Shown here in pieces: positions 1 through 8,149 of a DNA stretch of 60,975 nucleotides; within the stretch, counting starts at the first letter, position 1, and each line of letters begins with the position of its first letter. The notes under the pieces were generated by a model. It had not been told where the DNA came from. It made no database searches and worked only from the letters and a program-made list of their open reading frames with translations. Both the position numbers and the translations under genes were made by a program. This stretch comes from Robiginitomaculum sp. Lineage in GTDB: Bacteria > Pseudomonadota > Alphaproteobacteria > Caulobacterales > Maricaulaceae. The stretch lies in NCBI GenBank assembly GCA_016763315.1, contig JAESTZ010000111.1, forward strand, positions 1-60,975. The letters run 5' to 3'.

Positions 1-110
1 ATCATTTGACGGTATACTCTTGAACTTGGGTTTTTGTCATGTAAAACACGATTATGAATCAGTCCCATCAATGGGTATAGGGGCTGTCAATTTAGCGAGG
101 GTGGCGCCAG

Positions 111-797
111 ATGGGTGGTCTTTTCTGGAATAAGATATTTGCAGCGGTTTTAGCAACTGCTTTGGTAGTGTTCGGTATTAAAGAGCTAAGCCATAAATTC
201 ATTCACTCCGAACAACCGGAAACGCCGGGATTTGCAGTGGTTATTGAAAACACATCTAGTGACACTGCTGTTGCCGAGATTATTAAAGAAGTTTCGTTGG
301 CTGAATTACTTTCCGGAGCAAGCGCAAGTTCTGGCGAACGGATAGCCAAAAAATGTACCGCTTGTCATACTTTCGAGAAAGATGGCGGCAATAAAATTGG
401 CCCGGCTCTTTGGAATGTAATTGGTCGTGATGCTGCTGCTGCCGATGGGTTTAAATATTCTTCCGCATTAAGTGCATCAGGTCTAAACTGGAGTTTTGAA
501 AACTTGAACTTGTTTTTAAAGAAACCAAAAGAACTGGTTCCGGGCACTTCGATGTCATTTATGGGTCTGAAAAAAGCAAAAGATCGTGCTAATTTCTTGT
601 TATGGCTGCGAGAGAAAAGCGACGCTCCAATGTCTTTGCCTGCATTTGCTGCTCCAGTTGTTGAAGCTGCTGGCGACATGTTAGACGAAGTTACAGAACA
701 GGCTTCATCAGCGGTCGAGGCCACCGGTGACGGTGTGGCAGAAGTCTTAGAGAAAGCAGCAGATATGACAACGGTTCCAACATCTGCTAACGAGTAA
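111..797 (+). CDS. Membrane-anchored class I cytochrome c
   Basis: One-heme c-type cytochrome of the CycM/c552 type, expected to carry electrons from the bc1 complex to a terminal oxidase on the periplasmic face. An uncleaved N-terminal anchor lies at about residues 9-24, followed by a linker, the heme motif CTACH at 82-86 and the axial Met in PGTSM (M148), with the family ending around LLWLREK. Residues 171-228 form an Ala/Val/Glu-rich tail of unknown role. The start is preceded by GAGG, 9 bases upstream. A hairpin with a T-run just after the stop can end the transcript. The fold assignment is from the motifs; the redox partner is inferred. Confidence 0.88.
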   Translation: MGGLFWNKIFAAVLATALVVFGIKELSHKFIHSEQPETPGFAVVIENTSSDTAVAEIIKEVSLAELLSGASASSGERIAKKCTACHTFEKDGGNKIGPALWNVIGRDAAAADGFKYSSALSASGLNWSFENLNLFLKKPKELVPGTSMSFMGLKKAKDRANFLLWLREKSDAPMSLPAFAAPVVEAAGDMLDEVTEQASSAVEATGDGVAEVLEKAADMTTVPTSANE

Positions 798-814
798 TTA
801 GAGCAAATTTCGGC

Positions 815-1654
815 TCAAGAAAACCGGCGGATCGAAGTTATCGGTCCGGCGGTTTTTTCTATTCTGTTTATAGCTTCACTTACCGGCTCAATCACTGTTT
901 TCATCGATGCGGCATTTGCATGAAGAAAGTTATCGCGACAAACCATTACGCCCACATGACCTTTCCAAAACAGTAAATCACCACGGGTAAAATCAGATGT
1001 CCTTACTGGTTTTCCCAATTGCTCTTCTTGCATATCCGAATCCCGGGGACAGCTTATGCCAGCCGCTTGCAGAGAGTTTTGAATAAGAGCCGAGCAATCA
1101 AGACCGAAACTGCTGCGTCCACCCCAGACATAAGGACTGTGCAAATAGGTTTTTGCCACTTCAACCCAATCCTCGGCGGGCGAGTTTATCGCCTGAATAT
1201 CACATTTTGCAACCCAACCCATTCCAACATGACAATAATCGTCGCTGGTTTTGGAAATATGTATTTGCGAGTTTCTGTGTAAATATCCGACTATTGGTGA
1301 TTTTAGGTTAGCTTGCGAAAACACCGGTGTTCGAAGCGAACTTATCCAATGATCCGGTATTGCAGTTTGTTCTTGCAGTGCGCTTGCCCGTACATAACCT
1401 ACATAACCATCGCGAACAGATTGCCCCCAGGCCCAGCCGTCTTTGCTCTCAAGGCATACAAATTGCTCTCCGAATAAAAGTTGGCTTTGTAGACTTTGAT
1501 CCAATTTCGGCTGTGCCAGAAGATCAGACATTTCGGTAATCACTGACAAGGTATTCCCGCTGACAAATTTTTCAGCAGTAACTATTCCTCGTAAGTGTTC
1601 TGCCGCCAAATCAGACCGCGCCGGAGTTATTCTTGGGTCAAATTGCTGACTCAT
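815..1654 (-). CDS. NlpC/P60 family cell-wall hydrolase with SH3 domains
   Basis: Putative gamma-D-glutamyl-diaminopimelate endopeptidase acting on peptidoglycan peptides. Two bacterial SH3-like segments lie at about 30-95 and 105-155. The C-terminal NlpC/P60 domain has the motif GLDCSAL with nucleophile C187, then the RGDLLFW segment, H233 in GHVGVM and H245 as third residue. No signal peptide is visible, so it may act in the cytoplasm on recycled muropeptides. Its ATG overlaps the stop of the upstream M17 aminopeptidase by four bases (ATGA), which indicates translational coupling; aminopeptidase and NlpC hydrolase together suggest turnover of wall-derived peptides. Confidence 0.88.
   Translation of the reverse strand: MSQQFDPRITPARSDLAAEHLRGIVTAEKFVSGNTLSVITEMSDLLAQPKLDQSLQSQLLFGEQFVCLESKDGWAWGQSVRDGYVGYVRASALQEQTAIPDHWISSLRTPVFSQANLKSPIVGYLHRNSQIHISKTSDDYCHVGMGWVAKCDIQAINSPAEDWVEVAKTYLHSPYVWGGRSSFGLDCSALIQNSLQAAGISCPRDSDMQEEQLGKPVRTSDFTRGDLLFWKGHVGVMVCRDNFLHANAASMKTVIEPVSEAINRIEKTAGPITSIRRFS
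822..858 (+). terminator. Rho-independent terminator of the cytochrome c gene
   Basis: A 13-bp stem (822-834 with 842-854, one mismatch and one G.U) with a 7-base loop runs into TTTTTT. It lies 25 bases after the cytochrome c stop and inside the last codons of the convergent NlpC/P60 gene, so the same DNA is both coding and terminator. Confidence 0.75.
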
Positions 1655-3021
1655 GAAGCATACTCTTTTTGTAGCATTGCAAATACTGCAAAAGGCCCTT
1701 GGGCATCACCACCAACAGGGTGGCCGGGGCGGGATTTTGATGACCAACCATAAATGTCAAAATGGATCCATGGCGTATCGGCAACAAACCGTTGTAAAAA
1801 CAACGCCGCAGTAACCGAGCCGGCCATAGGGCTAGACGCAGTATGGCAAATATCGGCAATATCACTATCCAACAAAGCATCATATCCGTCCCACAAGGGC
1901 ATACGCCAGACGGGGTCGTTCTCAGACTTCGCCTCGGCTTCCAGTTTTTGCGCCCAACTATCAGATTTGGTGTAATATGGTGCTAGCTCCGGACCTAATG
2001 CCACCCTTGCCGCGCCGGTTAGTGTGGCAAAATCAATCATCAAGTCTGGTTGATCTTCTATGGCTCTGGTTAATGCATCAGCCAAAATCAACCGCCCCTC
2101 AGCATCAGTGTTATCGATCTCGATACTTGCTCCCATTCGACTGGGCAATACGTCACTTGGTCGATAAGCATTGGCAGAAATTGCATTATCAACAATTGGA
2201 ATAAATACGTTTAAGAAAACCGGTAACTTTGCCTGCATAATCATCTTCGCAGTGGCCAAAGCATTTGCGGCTCCGCCCATATCTTTTTTCATCAACTTCA
2301 TATAATTGCCGGTTTTGATATTAAGGCCACCAGTATCAAAAATCACCCCTTTGCCAACCAGTGAAATTGCCGGATTTTTATCATTTCCCCACACCAGATG
2401 TACCAACCTTGGTTGTTGATCGGCAGCCCTGCCAACAGCGTGGATTAGCGGATAGTTTTGCTTTAATAAATCCTCGCCAATAACACTACTGACCTTTGCT
2501 CCAAATTCTTGCCCCAAACTAACGATAGCCTGCTCCAAAGCCTCGGTGCCCAGTATATTTGCCGGAGTGTTGATAAGATCGCGCGCATAAGTCACCGCAC
2601 CTGCTCTAAGCAGTACCTGCTCACGGTCTGCGCCGATTATTTGTAATTTTGCAAATTCGGTTTTTTTGTTTTGAAGGTTTTCAAAACGATAGCAGCCCTT
2701 TAGCCATGCCAACGCTAATTTATCGCGATCCAGAGCTTGCGGTGCAAAAGCCAAAAAATATTTATTGTGTCCCAGTTTTGCCGGTAAAACGGCAATATCA
2801 GCAGCTACTGGATTTTTTCCTATTCCGGCAATAGTCAGTTTTCTGCCGTTTGAAATTGGTAGTTTTAGCACTTCACCTAATTTACCTGAAAACAGATTGA
2901 TCCTGACAATGTCAGCAGTTGCAGCAGAGGTCTGCATTAGCCATGTTTCAAGTAATTCTGGGGTTAATAAATACAACGGATCAAGTCCGGTTTCGGTGTT
3001 ATCAAGCAGACAGTTTAGCAT
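1651..3021 (-). CDS. Leucyl aminopeptidase family protein (M17)
   Basis: Two-metal cytosolic aminopeptidase removing N-terminal residues from peptides. The M17 signature NTDAEGRL is at about 304-311; the expected metal and catalytic residues are present: K224 and D229 in GKGVIFDTGG, K236, D247, D306, E308 and R310. At 456 residues it matches the shorter M17 proteins that have a reduced N-terminal domain. First gene of a two-gene operon with the overlapping NlpC/P60 hydrolase. I leave the gene symbol empty because PepA and PepB-like paralogues cannot be told apart here. Confidence 0.9.
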   Translation of the reverse strand: MLNCLLDNTETGLDPLYLLTPELLETWLMQTSAATADIVRINLFSGKLGEVLKLPISNGRKLTIAGIGKNPVAADIAVLPAKLGHNKYFLAFAPQALDRDKLALAWLKGCYRFENLQNKKTEFAKLQIIGADREQVLLRAGAVTYARDLINTPANILGTEALEQAIVSLGQEFGAKVSSVIGEDLLKQNYPLIHAVGRAADQQPRLVHLVWGNDKNPAISLVGKGVIFDTGGLNIKTGNYMKLMKKDMGGAANALATAKMIMQAKLPVFLNVFIPIVDNAISANAYRPSDVLPSRMGASIEIDNTDAEGRLILADALTRAIEDQPDLMIDFATLTGAARVALGPELAPYYTKSDSWAQKLEAEAKSENDPVWRMPLWDGYDALLDSDIADICHTASSPMAGSVTAALFLQRFVADTPWIHFDIYGWSSKSRPGHPVGGDAQGPFAVFAMLQKEYAS

Positions 3022-3106
3022 TTTGTTCTTTCAAGCAAGTTATCGTTAACCAAATATTGATAGCATTTTATCAAATTAGTGCAGTGTTAACACAAGGACT
3101 TTTTTC

Positions 3107-3904
3107 ATGCGCCCCTATTTTCTTTTGTTATTAGCCGGTTTGGTTGCTCCAGTAGCGCTTAGCGGTTGTACAACACCGATAAGTGAGGAAGAAGCCTCTC
3201 TTACTAATTCGATGGTGCGCCAGATACAACCTCAAACCAGAGCGGCTCGAGACGCTATCGAACAGCAAGACGTATTAACCAGATCAGCATTTTGGGCAGC
3301 AGAGTATGAAAATAATCCGGCAGATCGCGAAGCGGCATTAAAGCTGGCGCGTCTGGTGCGAACAATTGGCAATCCGGGGCGCGCTGCAACCATTGGCTCG
3401 CAATCTTTGGCGCTATTTCCAAACGACCGGGACTTATTGTTAATAACCGCTCAGTCCTTGATCGAAGATGGTAATGCTACAAATGCAATTTCTTTTTTGC
3501 AGTCCGCCTTAAAACAAGACCCGCTTGATGTGGCCGTGCTGTCGGCGTTGGGTGTAGCTTATGACCAAAGTGACCGCCACGAACTAGCGATGCAAACCTT
3601 TAACAAGGCATTGGCTCTTTCGCCGGACAACTCGAAATTATTATCGAATATAGGTCTTAGTTATGCCCTGCAGGGCGATCCGGTTACTGCTGAGGCGTGG
3701 TTGCTTCGCGCTACTGCCCAGCCTGATGCCGATGCCAGGGTCAGGCAAAATCTGGCATTGGTTTTAGGTCTGCAAGGACGGTTTATAGAGGCCGAGGCAA
3801 TGGCCTCCAAAGACATGCCAAACGGTATTGCCAAAGAAAATATCAATTATGTAAAAAGCATGATCACTCGTCCACAGGCATGGGAAGCACTACGAGGCGA
3901 TTAA
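3107..3904 (+). CDS. Tetratricopeptide-repeat lipoprotein (TadD-like)
   Basis: Exported lipoprotein with a lipobox ending LSGC (C21) and several TPR units over roughly residues 50-230, for example the ALGVAYDQSDRHELAMQTF segment, a protein-protein interaction scaffold. Size and arrangement resemble TadD, the assembly lipoprotein of Flp/Tad pili, but no other tad/cpa gene is nearby, so the pilus role is not supported by context. AAGGA lies nine bases before the ATG. Its last four bases overlap the end of the convergent antiporter gene. Confidence 0.8.
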   Translation: MRPYFLLLLAGLVAPVALSGCTTPISEEEASLTNSMVRQIQPQTRAARDAIEQQDVLTRSAFWAAEYENNPADREAALKLARLVRTIGNPGRAATIGSQSLALFPNDRDLLLITAQSLIEDGNATNAISFLQSALKQDPLDVAVLSALGVAYDQSDRHELAMQTFNKALALSPDNSKLLSNIGLSYALQGDPVTAEAWLLRATAQPDADARVRQNLALVLGLQGRFIEAEAMASKDMPNGIAKENINYVKSMITRPQAWEALRGD

Positions 3905-5274
3905 AGCACAAACATTCCGATGATAAGGTAAAAGATAAACGTCAGCCCACCACCAACTAAAGCATAAGGCAATTGTGTTCGTACATGATCCAGCAGCTCA
4001 CAACCCGCAGCCAGTGCCGAGACCACTGATGTATCAGATATTGGTGAACAATGATCACCAAATACTCCACCGCCTAAAATTGCTGACATAACCAAAGATG
4101 GTGGCAACCCCATTGTTTGGATAAGTGGGACACCGATCGGTATCAATAAAGCGAATGTGCCCCACGACGTTCCGGTAGCAAATGACATCAATGCGCCAGC
4201 TAAAAATAACATTGGTACAATTAAAATACGCGGCAATGTTTCATCAGCCAGTCCAGCGATAAATTTTCCGGTACCAAGCTCACCTAATGAGCTGCCCAGT
4301 GCCATTGAAATTAAAACGATACTTACCAAAGGTAATAATTCTCCCATACCACCAAAGCCAATTCTAACCAGCTTTACATGGGTAAAACGCTTTGAGGCCA
4401 GCATCATCAAATAAGCCGTTAAACTAGCTAAAACTGTTGCATAAAGTATCGATCGTGCGCCATCGCCTTCGATAAGTTCGCCATTACCGGTCCAGAACAT
4501 AAAGCCGAATATGCCAATAATAAGCACCAATAACGGCACGATCATAAACCGTGGTTTCGAGGCAACAAATTCTGGTTTGCTTTCAGCTTTAATGACGCTT
4601 TTTGCCTCGAACTTACGCATTGGGCCGTGTACTTTGTCGGTAATTATGGTGAATAATACTATTGCCAGTGCAATCCATGCGTAAAAATTAAACACCACTG
4701 AACCGATCAAAATTTGTACCGGATTTTGCAAATCATAACCGCCAAGCAAACCCAACACATAGGCTCCCCAACCATTAAAAAGCAATATAATGCAAACCGG
4801 CGCCGAGGTGCTGTCAATCACATAAGCCAAACGCTCGCGGCTAATTCCAAAGCGATCGTAAATACCTCTGGATAAAATTCCAGAGGTTAATATAGATAAA
4901 TTGCTTTCGATAAACAAAACAATTCCAACACCAAAGCTAAGCAAACCTGCCTGCCTTCGGCTGTTGGTCATTTTGCGGTTGATTAGAAAGTCCACCAAAG
5001 CGGTAACGCCGCCGGAATGGCGCATATAGGCCAGTAATGCACCGATTAGCAGGCTGAACATTAAAAGCCTTGTGCTGTAGGAGCTGCCAAAAACCGCTGT
5101 AATGCGATCAATACTGGCGATAAACCCTAAAAATGGTGAAAACCCGCCATTTTGCACCAATAGCAATATTTCCGAGGTCAATATTGCCGCAAACAGAGCC
5201 AAAATTACTTCTTTACGCCAGATAACAACTGCGATCGCTACCAAAGGCGGCAATACCGTCCACCAACCCATCAT
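3901..5274 (-). CDS. NhaC-family Na+/H+ antiporter
   Basis: Polytopic inner-membrane protein of 457 residues with about ten to twelve hydrophobic segments. The family-typical pattern GDHCSPISDTS near residue 400 and the internal IESNLSILTSG segment are clear. It probably exchanges sodium or an organic cation against protons, consistent with a marine habitat, though some relatives carry amino-acid or malate substrates. Preceded by AAGG; ATGATG gives two equally possible starts one codon apart. Convergent and overlapping by four bases with the TPR gene. Confidence 0.82.
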   Translation of the reverse strand: MMGWWTVLPPLVAIAVVIWRKEVILALFAAILTSEILLLVQNGGFSPFLGFIASIDRITAVFGSSYSTRLLMFSLLIGALLAYMRHSGGVTALVDFLINRKMTNSRRQAGLLSFGVGIVLFIESNLSILTSGILSRGIYDRFGISRERLAYVIDSTSAPVCIILLFNGWGAYVLGLLGGYDLQNPVQILIGSVVFNFYAWIALAIVLFTIITDKVHGPMRKFEAKSVIKAESKPEFVASKPRFMIVPLLVLIIGIFGFMFWTGNGELIEGDGARSILYATVLASLTAYLMMLASKRFTHVKLVRIGFGGMGELLPLVSIVLISMALGSSLGELGTGKFIAGLADETLPRILIVPMLFLAGALMSFATGTSWGTFALLIPIGVPLIQTMGLPPSLVMSAILGGGVFGDHCSPISDTSVVSALAAGCELLDHVRTQLPYALVGGGLTFIFYLIIGMFVL

Positions 5275-5356
5275 TAACCCTTTTGTCCGTTTACTGACGA
5301 TAGCTTAAAACATAAATGCTTTGCTGGAAATGCAAATTTTAGTACCACTTAAGCAG

Positions 5357-5484
5357 TATATTACTAACTAGGTGTAACTGCGCACTTTTGAGTTTGAGCC
5401 AATCGTTTACCGCGCCGTCGTAGGCGTGAGCAAAGCGAACCTGCCGCGAGACAGAACAACTCCCCACTTTTACTAGCATTGCTT
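5357..5484 (+). repeat. Mosaic intergenic repeat C, copy 1
   Basis: Begins with TATTACTAACTAGG, continues to a CGCGCCGTCG block, an AAGCGAACCTGCCGCGAGAC block and ends near CCCCACTTTTACTAGCA. The same blocks occur in the same order at 5675-5790 and, rearranged, in reverse orientation at 49859-50013. Confidence 0.7.
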
Positions 5485-5551
5485 ATCTTTGAGTGGCGCA
5501 ATCCCCAAGCGCCGCATGAAAAAGTGTATGCGGTTTTCATTACATTCCATT

Positions 5552-5581
5552 GTCATCACCGGCCTTGTGCCGGTGATCCAG
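5552..5581 (+). repeat. Short palindromic repeat D, copy 1
   Basis: Thirty bases with arms GTCATCACC and GGTGATCCAG around an 11-base centre; a 7-bp stem forms from TCACCGG and CCGGTGA. An inverted copy with the same arms and a different centre is at 50119-50148. Confidence 0.65.
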
Positions 5582-5674
5582 TTTTGTTGTTGTAAATTTT
5601 AACATTATTCCCCTCATCCCAACCTTCTACCATTGGGAGAAGGAGTTCTATTGCCGCAAGATAAAATTAGCAGG

Positions 5675-5790
5675 ATATTACTAACTAGGCGCGACTGCGC
5701 CTCGGCCGGTCAGGCCGCGCCGTCGCAGGTCATTGCGAAGCAATCTGACCGCGAGACAAAAGGCTTCCCACTTTTACTGGCAAATGCTCT
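5675..5790 (+). repeat. Mosaic intergenic repeat C, copy 2
   Basis: Starts with ATATTACTAACTAGG, contains GCGCCGTCGCAGG and GCGAAGCAATCTGACCGCGA, and ends CCCACTTTTACTGGCAAATG. The second block is found exactly, on the other strand, at about 49861-49882. Confidence 0.72.
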
Positions 5791-5998
5791 ATCTACGTCT
5801 GGTTACGGTTTCGATACCGGATAAATTAACCAAATGGGTGATTAAAACAATCACGACAACAAGGCCGATCATGAAAACCGGTTTCCAGCTAAACCAGTAA
5901 ATTTTACCATTTGGCCGTGGTAGACTGTCACGCCAAACGGCAAAACCGGTTGCTATTACTGACAACGCTAGCAAAATGACAGTCAATCCAACACTCAT
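5789..5998 (-). CDS. Small two-span inner-membrane protein
   Basis: Sixty-nine residues with two hydrophobic helices (about 4-20 and 41-59) separated by a PRPNGKIYW linker. The segment W-PVF---VV-VL-THLVNLSGIE resembles a conserved, uncharacterised small protein of alphaproteobacteria, which I recognise only by pattern. It follows the 105-residue exported protein on the same strand with a 47-base gap, so it may be the distal gene of the phage-shock operon. The stop codon abuts the repeat copy ending at 5790. Function unknown. Confidence 0.65.
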   Translation of the reverse strand: MSVGLTVILLALSVIATGFAVWRDSLPRPNGKIYWFSWKPVFMIGLVVVIVLITHLVNLSGIETVTRRR

Positions 5999-6045
5999 GA
6001 GCTGATAGATGGTGTTATGCCGATCACTGTCAAGTGAGCTTTTAC

Positions 6046-6363
6046 TTACATCATTAGTTTTGGTTGAAAGTTAATTTTTACACGAGAGGTTTGCGGCTCC
6101 ATCGTGTTGGCAATTTTGCCAAACCGCAAACCGAACCCGTTGGAATGTTTTGTCTGACTACAGCCACCTGCGGAAAATGCCACTAAAAACAATCCACGAT
6201 CCCTTGGCATAAACTGCAATGTCATCGGCCCGATACAAGAAGTAACAAAGGCAAACTCTGCCAGAGCTGACGAAGAAGCGGTTTTACCCTGTTCGGCATT
6301 AATGGTTATTGGCTGTAATAACAAAGCAAGGCTTGTTATAATTATGGTTATTTTTGAAAGCAT
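6046..6363 (-). CDS. Small secreted hypothetical protein next to psp genes
   Basis: A 105-residue protein with a clear Sec signal peptide (hydrophobic core about 5-19, cleavage likely after INA at 21-23). The mature part has two Cys (in TSCIG and GGCSQ) that could form a disulfide. A very strong ribosome site, AAGGGGGG, lies ten bases before the ATG. It is 41 bases downstream of pspC on the same strand and is probably co-transcribed with it, which suggests an envelope-stress role. No family recognised. Confidence 0.65.
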   Translation of the reverse strand: MLSKITIIITSLALLLQPITINAEQGKTASSSALAEFAFVTSCIGPMTLQFMPRDRGLFLVAFSAGGCSQTKHSNGFGLRFGKIANTMEPQTSRVKINFQPKLMM

Positions 6364-6404
6364 GTTCGTGCCCCCCTTCTAAATACAAACTGGCTTACCA
6401 GTAA

Positions 6405-6812
6405 TTATTTCTCCAGATCCCGAAACTCGCGGCGTAATTTCCATTCCTTGGAAGTAACTGATCTCTCAAGATCTGCCAGCCGATCGTCAAGGTCACGAAA
6501 CTGATAGCGCAAGTTTGAAAATGTAGTTGTTGGCTGACGTTCAACTCCACGCCAAAAATCGTCTTCTTCAGGTTTCATTTTTGGTTTTTCCTTGGTGGTT
6601 CGAGATGGAATTACAAAACAAGCCACAATATATGCAATGATAGAAAACGGACCAAGAATAAAGAATGACAACACCCAGGCCAAACGGACAATAACAACAT
6701 CAATGTTGAAGTATTCGGCAAAACCGGCGCAAACTCCTGCTAAACCACCGGATTGGTTAATGCGATATAGTCGATGCGGATTTGGCGGGCGCGAATATTG
6801 TTTATTCGTCAT
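6405..6812 (-). CDS. pspC: Phage shock protein C, PspC
   Basis: Inner-membrane sensor of envelope stress. The PspC domain is complete: RINQSGGLAGVCAGFAEYF then a long hydrophobic segment (VRLAWVLSFFILGPFSIIA) and VIPSR, followed by a charged cytoplasmic coiled segment to the end. In enterobacteria PspB and PspC bind PspA to release PspF. I chose the ATG at 6812 (MTNKQYSR) because GGAGA precedes it by seven bases; an upstream in-frame ATG at 6845 would add 11 residues without a better site. It overlaps the end of pspB by 11 bases. Confidence 0.92.
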   Translation of the reverse strand: MTNKQYSRPPNPHRLYRINQSGGLAGVCAGFAEYFNIDVVIVRLAWVLSFFILGPFSIIAYIVACFVIPSRTTKEKPKMKPEEDDFWRGVERQPTTTFSNLRYQFRDLDDRLADLERSVTSKEWKLRREFRDLEK

Positions 6813-7023
6813 CTTTTTTTCTCCATCCCGGGCTTTCGGTATCAAGAATTGCTTCTAGTGAGACAATTCTGTTTTCCATTTTTCTGGCACTGCGCCACAG
6901 GTCTTCGAGCATGTGCTCATCATCGGCTGACAAGCCTTTTTGATCACGCCATTTGGTTATGTGGTGAAATACAATCCACACCGGCGCAACAACGACCAAA
7001 AGTAAAATCGCTAATGTTTCCAT
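6802..7023 (-). CDS. pspB: Phage shock protein B, PspB
   Basis: Seventy-three residues: an N-terminal membrane helix (about 2-20), then HHITKWRDQKGLSADDE and DLWRSARKMENRI, the conserved features of PspB, with a C-terminal coiled coil. It works with PspC as stress sensor at the inner membrane. It lies between pspA and pspC and overlaps pspC by 11 bases. Confidence 0.92.
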   Translation of the reverse strand: METLAILLLVVVAPVWIVFHHITKWRDQKGLSADDEHMLEDLWRSARKMENRIVSLEAILDTESPGWRKKDDE

Positions 7024-7057
7024 GATAATTCCCTCGTCTTAATTGTGATTTTTAAGG

Positions 7058-7747
7058 TTACGCTTCTGCTTTGACGGGTGCGGCCTTAGCTGGTTTTAGC
7101 TTTTCTTTTAAGGCGGCAAGCTCTTGCTCGATACTTTCTTCACCTTCAAGATCGGCAAACTGGCTTTCAAGGCTTTTTCCCTGATTAAGGTCAAAAGCAT
7201 CGGCTTGAGCCTCAAGTTCATCAACTTTGCGCTCCAATGCAGCATAACGGCTAAGCGCGTCCTCGATTTTATGATCGGCAACAGTTTCGCGCACTTTCAA
7301 GCGGTTTTGCGCAGTTCCGGCACGGATTAACAATGCTTTGTGTTTGGCTTTAGCTTCATCAAGTTTATCTTGCAATTTACCCATATCAGATTCTGCCTTA
7401 TCAATCGCCGAATTGATGATTTCAAGTTCGGTAGATAAAATTTCAACCATGCCAGAGGCTTTAGCTTTGGCTTGTAACGCGCCACGAGCCAGATCTTCAC
7501 GACCCTTTGCTATGGCTAGTTCTGATTTCTCAGCCCATTCATTGCTGGTTACGGTAAAGTGTTCAAGTTTTCTGGTCACATCTTTTTTATCAGCTATAGC
7601 CCTAGCCGCCGCAGTTCGCACCTCGATCAAGGTGTCTTCCATTTCCTGAATTATCAACCGGGCGATCTTTTCCGGATCTTCGGCTTTTTCCAGCATGGAA
7701 TTAATGTTCGAGTTAATAATGTCACCCATTCGTGAAAAAATACCCAT
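7058..7747 (-). CDS. pspA: Phage shock protein A, PspA (ESCRT-III-like)
   Basis: PspA/IM30 protein of 229 residues, almost entirely helical coiled coil. The N-terminus MGIFSRMGDIINSNINSML matches the amphipathic membrane-binding helix of the family, and EDPEKIARLIIQEMEDTL is the next conserved block. It stabilises damaged membranes and inhibits PspF when idle. A strong AGGAG lies eight bases before the ATG. Second gene of a sigma-54 operon. Confidence 0.95.
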   Translation of the reverse strand: MGIFSRMGDIINSNINSMLEKAEDPEKIARLIIQEMEDTLIEVRTAAARAIADKKDVTRKLEHFTVTSNEWAEKSELAIAKGREDLARGALQAKAKASGMVEILSTELEIINSAIDKAESDMGKLQDKLDEAKAKHKALLIRAGTAQNRLKVRETVADHKIEDALSRYAALERKVDELEAQADAFDLNQGKSLESQFADLEGEESIEQELAALKEKLKPAKAAPVKAEA

Positions 7748-7789
7748 TTTCGTTCTCCTATAAGTTTATTGTTCTGATTTAAGTGTTTA

Positions 7790-7960
7790 TTAAAAAAGCA
7801 AACCGCCAATAATAAGTCCGGCAATAAAAAAGCCCCAGCATTCAAGTGATCTGGTACGCAAATAACGCCAGAAACGCGAACTGGTTTCGCGCCAATCATC
7901 GGCGGTTACTTTGGCTTTGTCGCGCTGTCCACCTTCATAAGGGTCATATTCATTATTCAT
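7790..7960 (-). CDS. 56-residue membrane protein, first gene of the psp operon
   Basis: A short protein with a charged N-terminal half (MNNEYDPYEGGQRDK) and one C-terminal transmembrane helix (about 38-56, ending IAGLIIGGLLF). I use the ATG at 7960, preceded by AAGAGA, instead of a longer in-frame start at 8059, because a sigma-54 promoter lies at 8020-8035 inside the longer version. It sits about 42 bases before pspA. Position and topology recall PspD or PspG of enterobacteria, but I see no sequence similarity to them. Function unknown, probably membrane-stress related. Confidence 0.7.
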   Translation of the reverse strand: MNNEYDPYEGGQRDKAKVTADDWRETSSRFWRYLRTRSLECWGFFIAGLIIGGLLF

Positions 7961-8019
7961 TTTATTTCTCTTTTTGTTATTGAACCAAGCAAGCCCAAGG
8001 GCAAGTTTGGTTAATACAT

Positions 8020-8035
8020 AGCAAGCGGCGTGCCA
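8020..8035 (-). promoter_or_regulatory. Sigma-54 (-24/-12) promoter of the psp operon
   Basis: On the minus strand the sequence reads TGGCACGCCGCTTGCT, a full match to the sigma-54 consensus TGGCACG-N4-TTGCW. Transcription would start near 8010, giving a leader of about 50 bases before the 56-residue gene. The divergent neighbour encodes PspF, the sigma-54 activator of this regulon; its binding sites are expected in 8040-8149. Confidence 0.9.
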
Positions 8036-8149
8036 GTTTTGGTTTATACTATAACCCATTGTTATTGCTTCTTTATTTATGTAGGCGTCTATTTCTTTGG
8101 GTTTTAATACGTGTTTTTCACGTAAATAACTTGAATTTCACTGCTCAAT

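Larger units (their letters stand above)
5275..5788. other. Repeat-rich intergenic region, no gene seen
   Basis: About 510 bases between the antiporter gene and a small membrane-protein gene. No frame here has a credible protein or start. It holds two direct copies of a mosaic repeat (5357-5484 and 5675-5790), a short palindrome (5552-5581) and a stretch at 5611-5650 of the CTCATCCC...TTGGGAGAAGGAG type often seen as dispersed repeats in proteobacteria. Confidence 0.75.

Noticed and set aside
365-724. 119-codon antisense frame within the cytochrome c gene
   Set aside because: It is the shadow of a strongly supported coding frame and has no domain features.
3107-3904. Evidence for a Flp/Tad pilus locus from the TadD-like protein
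   Set aside because: No other tad, cpa or flp gene is nearby; many unrelated TPR lipoproteins look alike.
5357-5790. CRISPR array or tandem repeat array
   Set aside because: Only two imperfect long copies with unequal spacing and internal differences; there are no short identical repeats with spacers and no cas genes.
7961-8059. Longer version of the 56-residue psp-leading protein (89 residues)
   Set aside because: The added 33 codons contain the sigma-54 promoter, so they would lie upstream of the transcription start.
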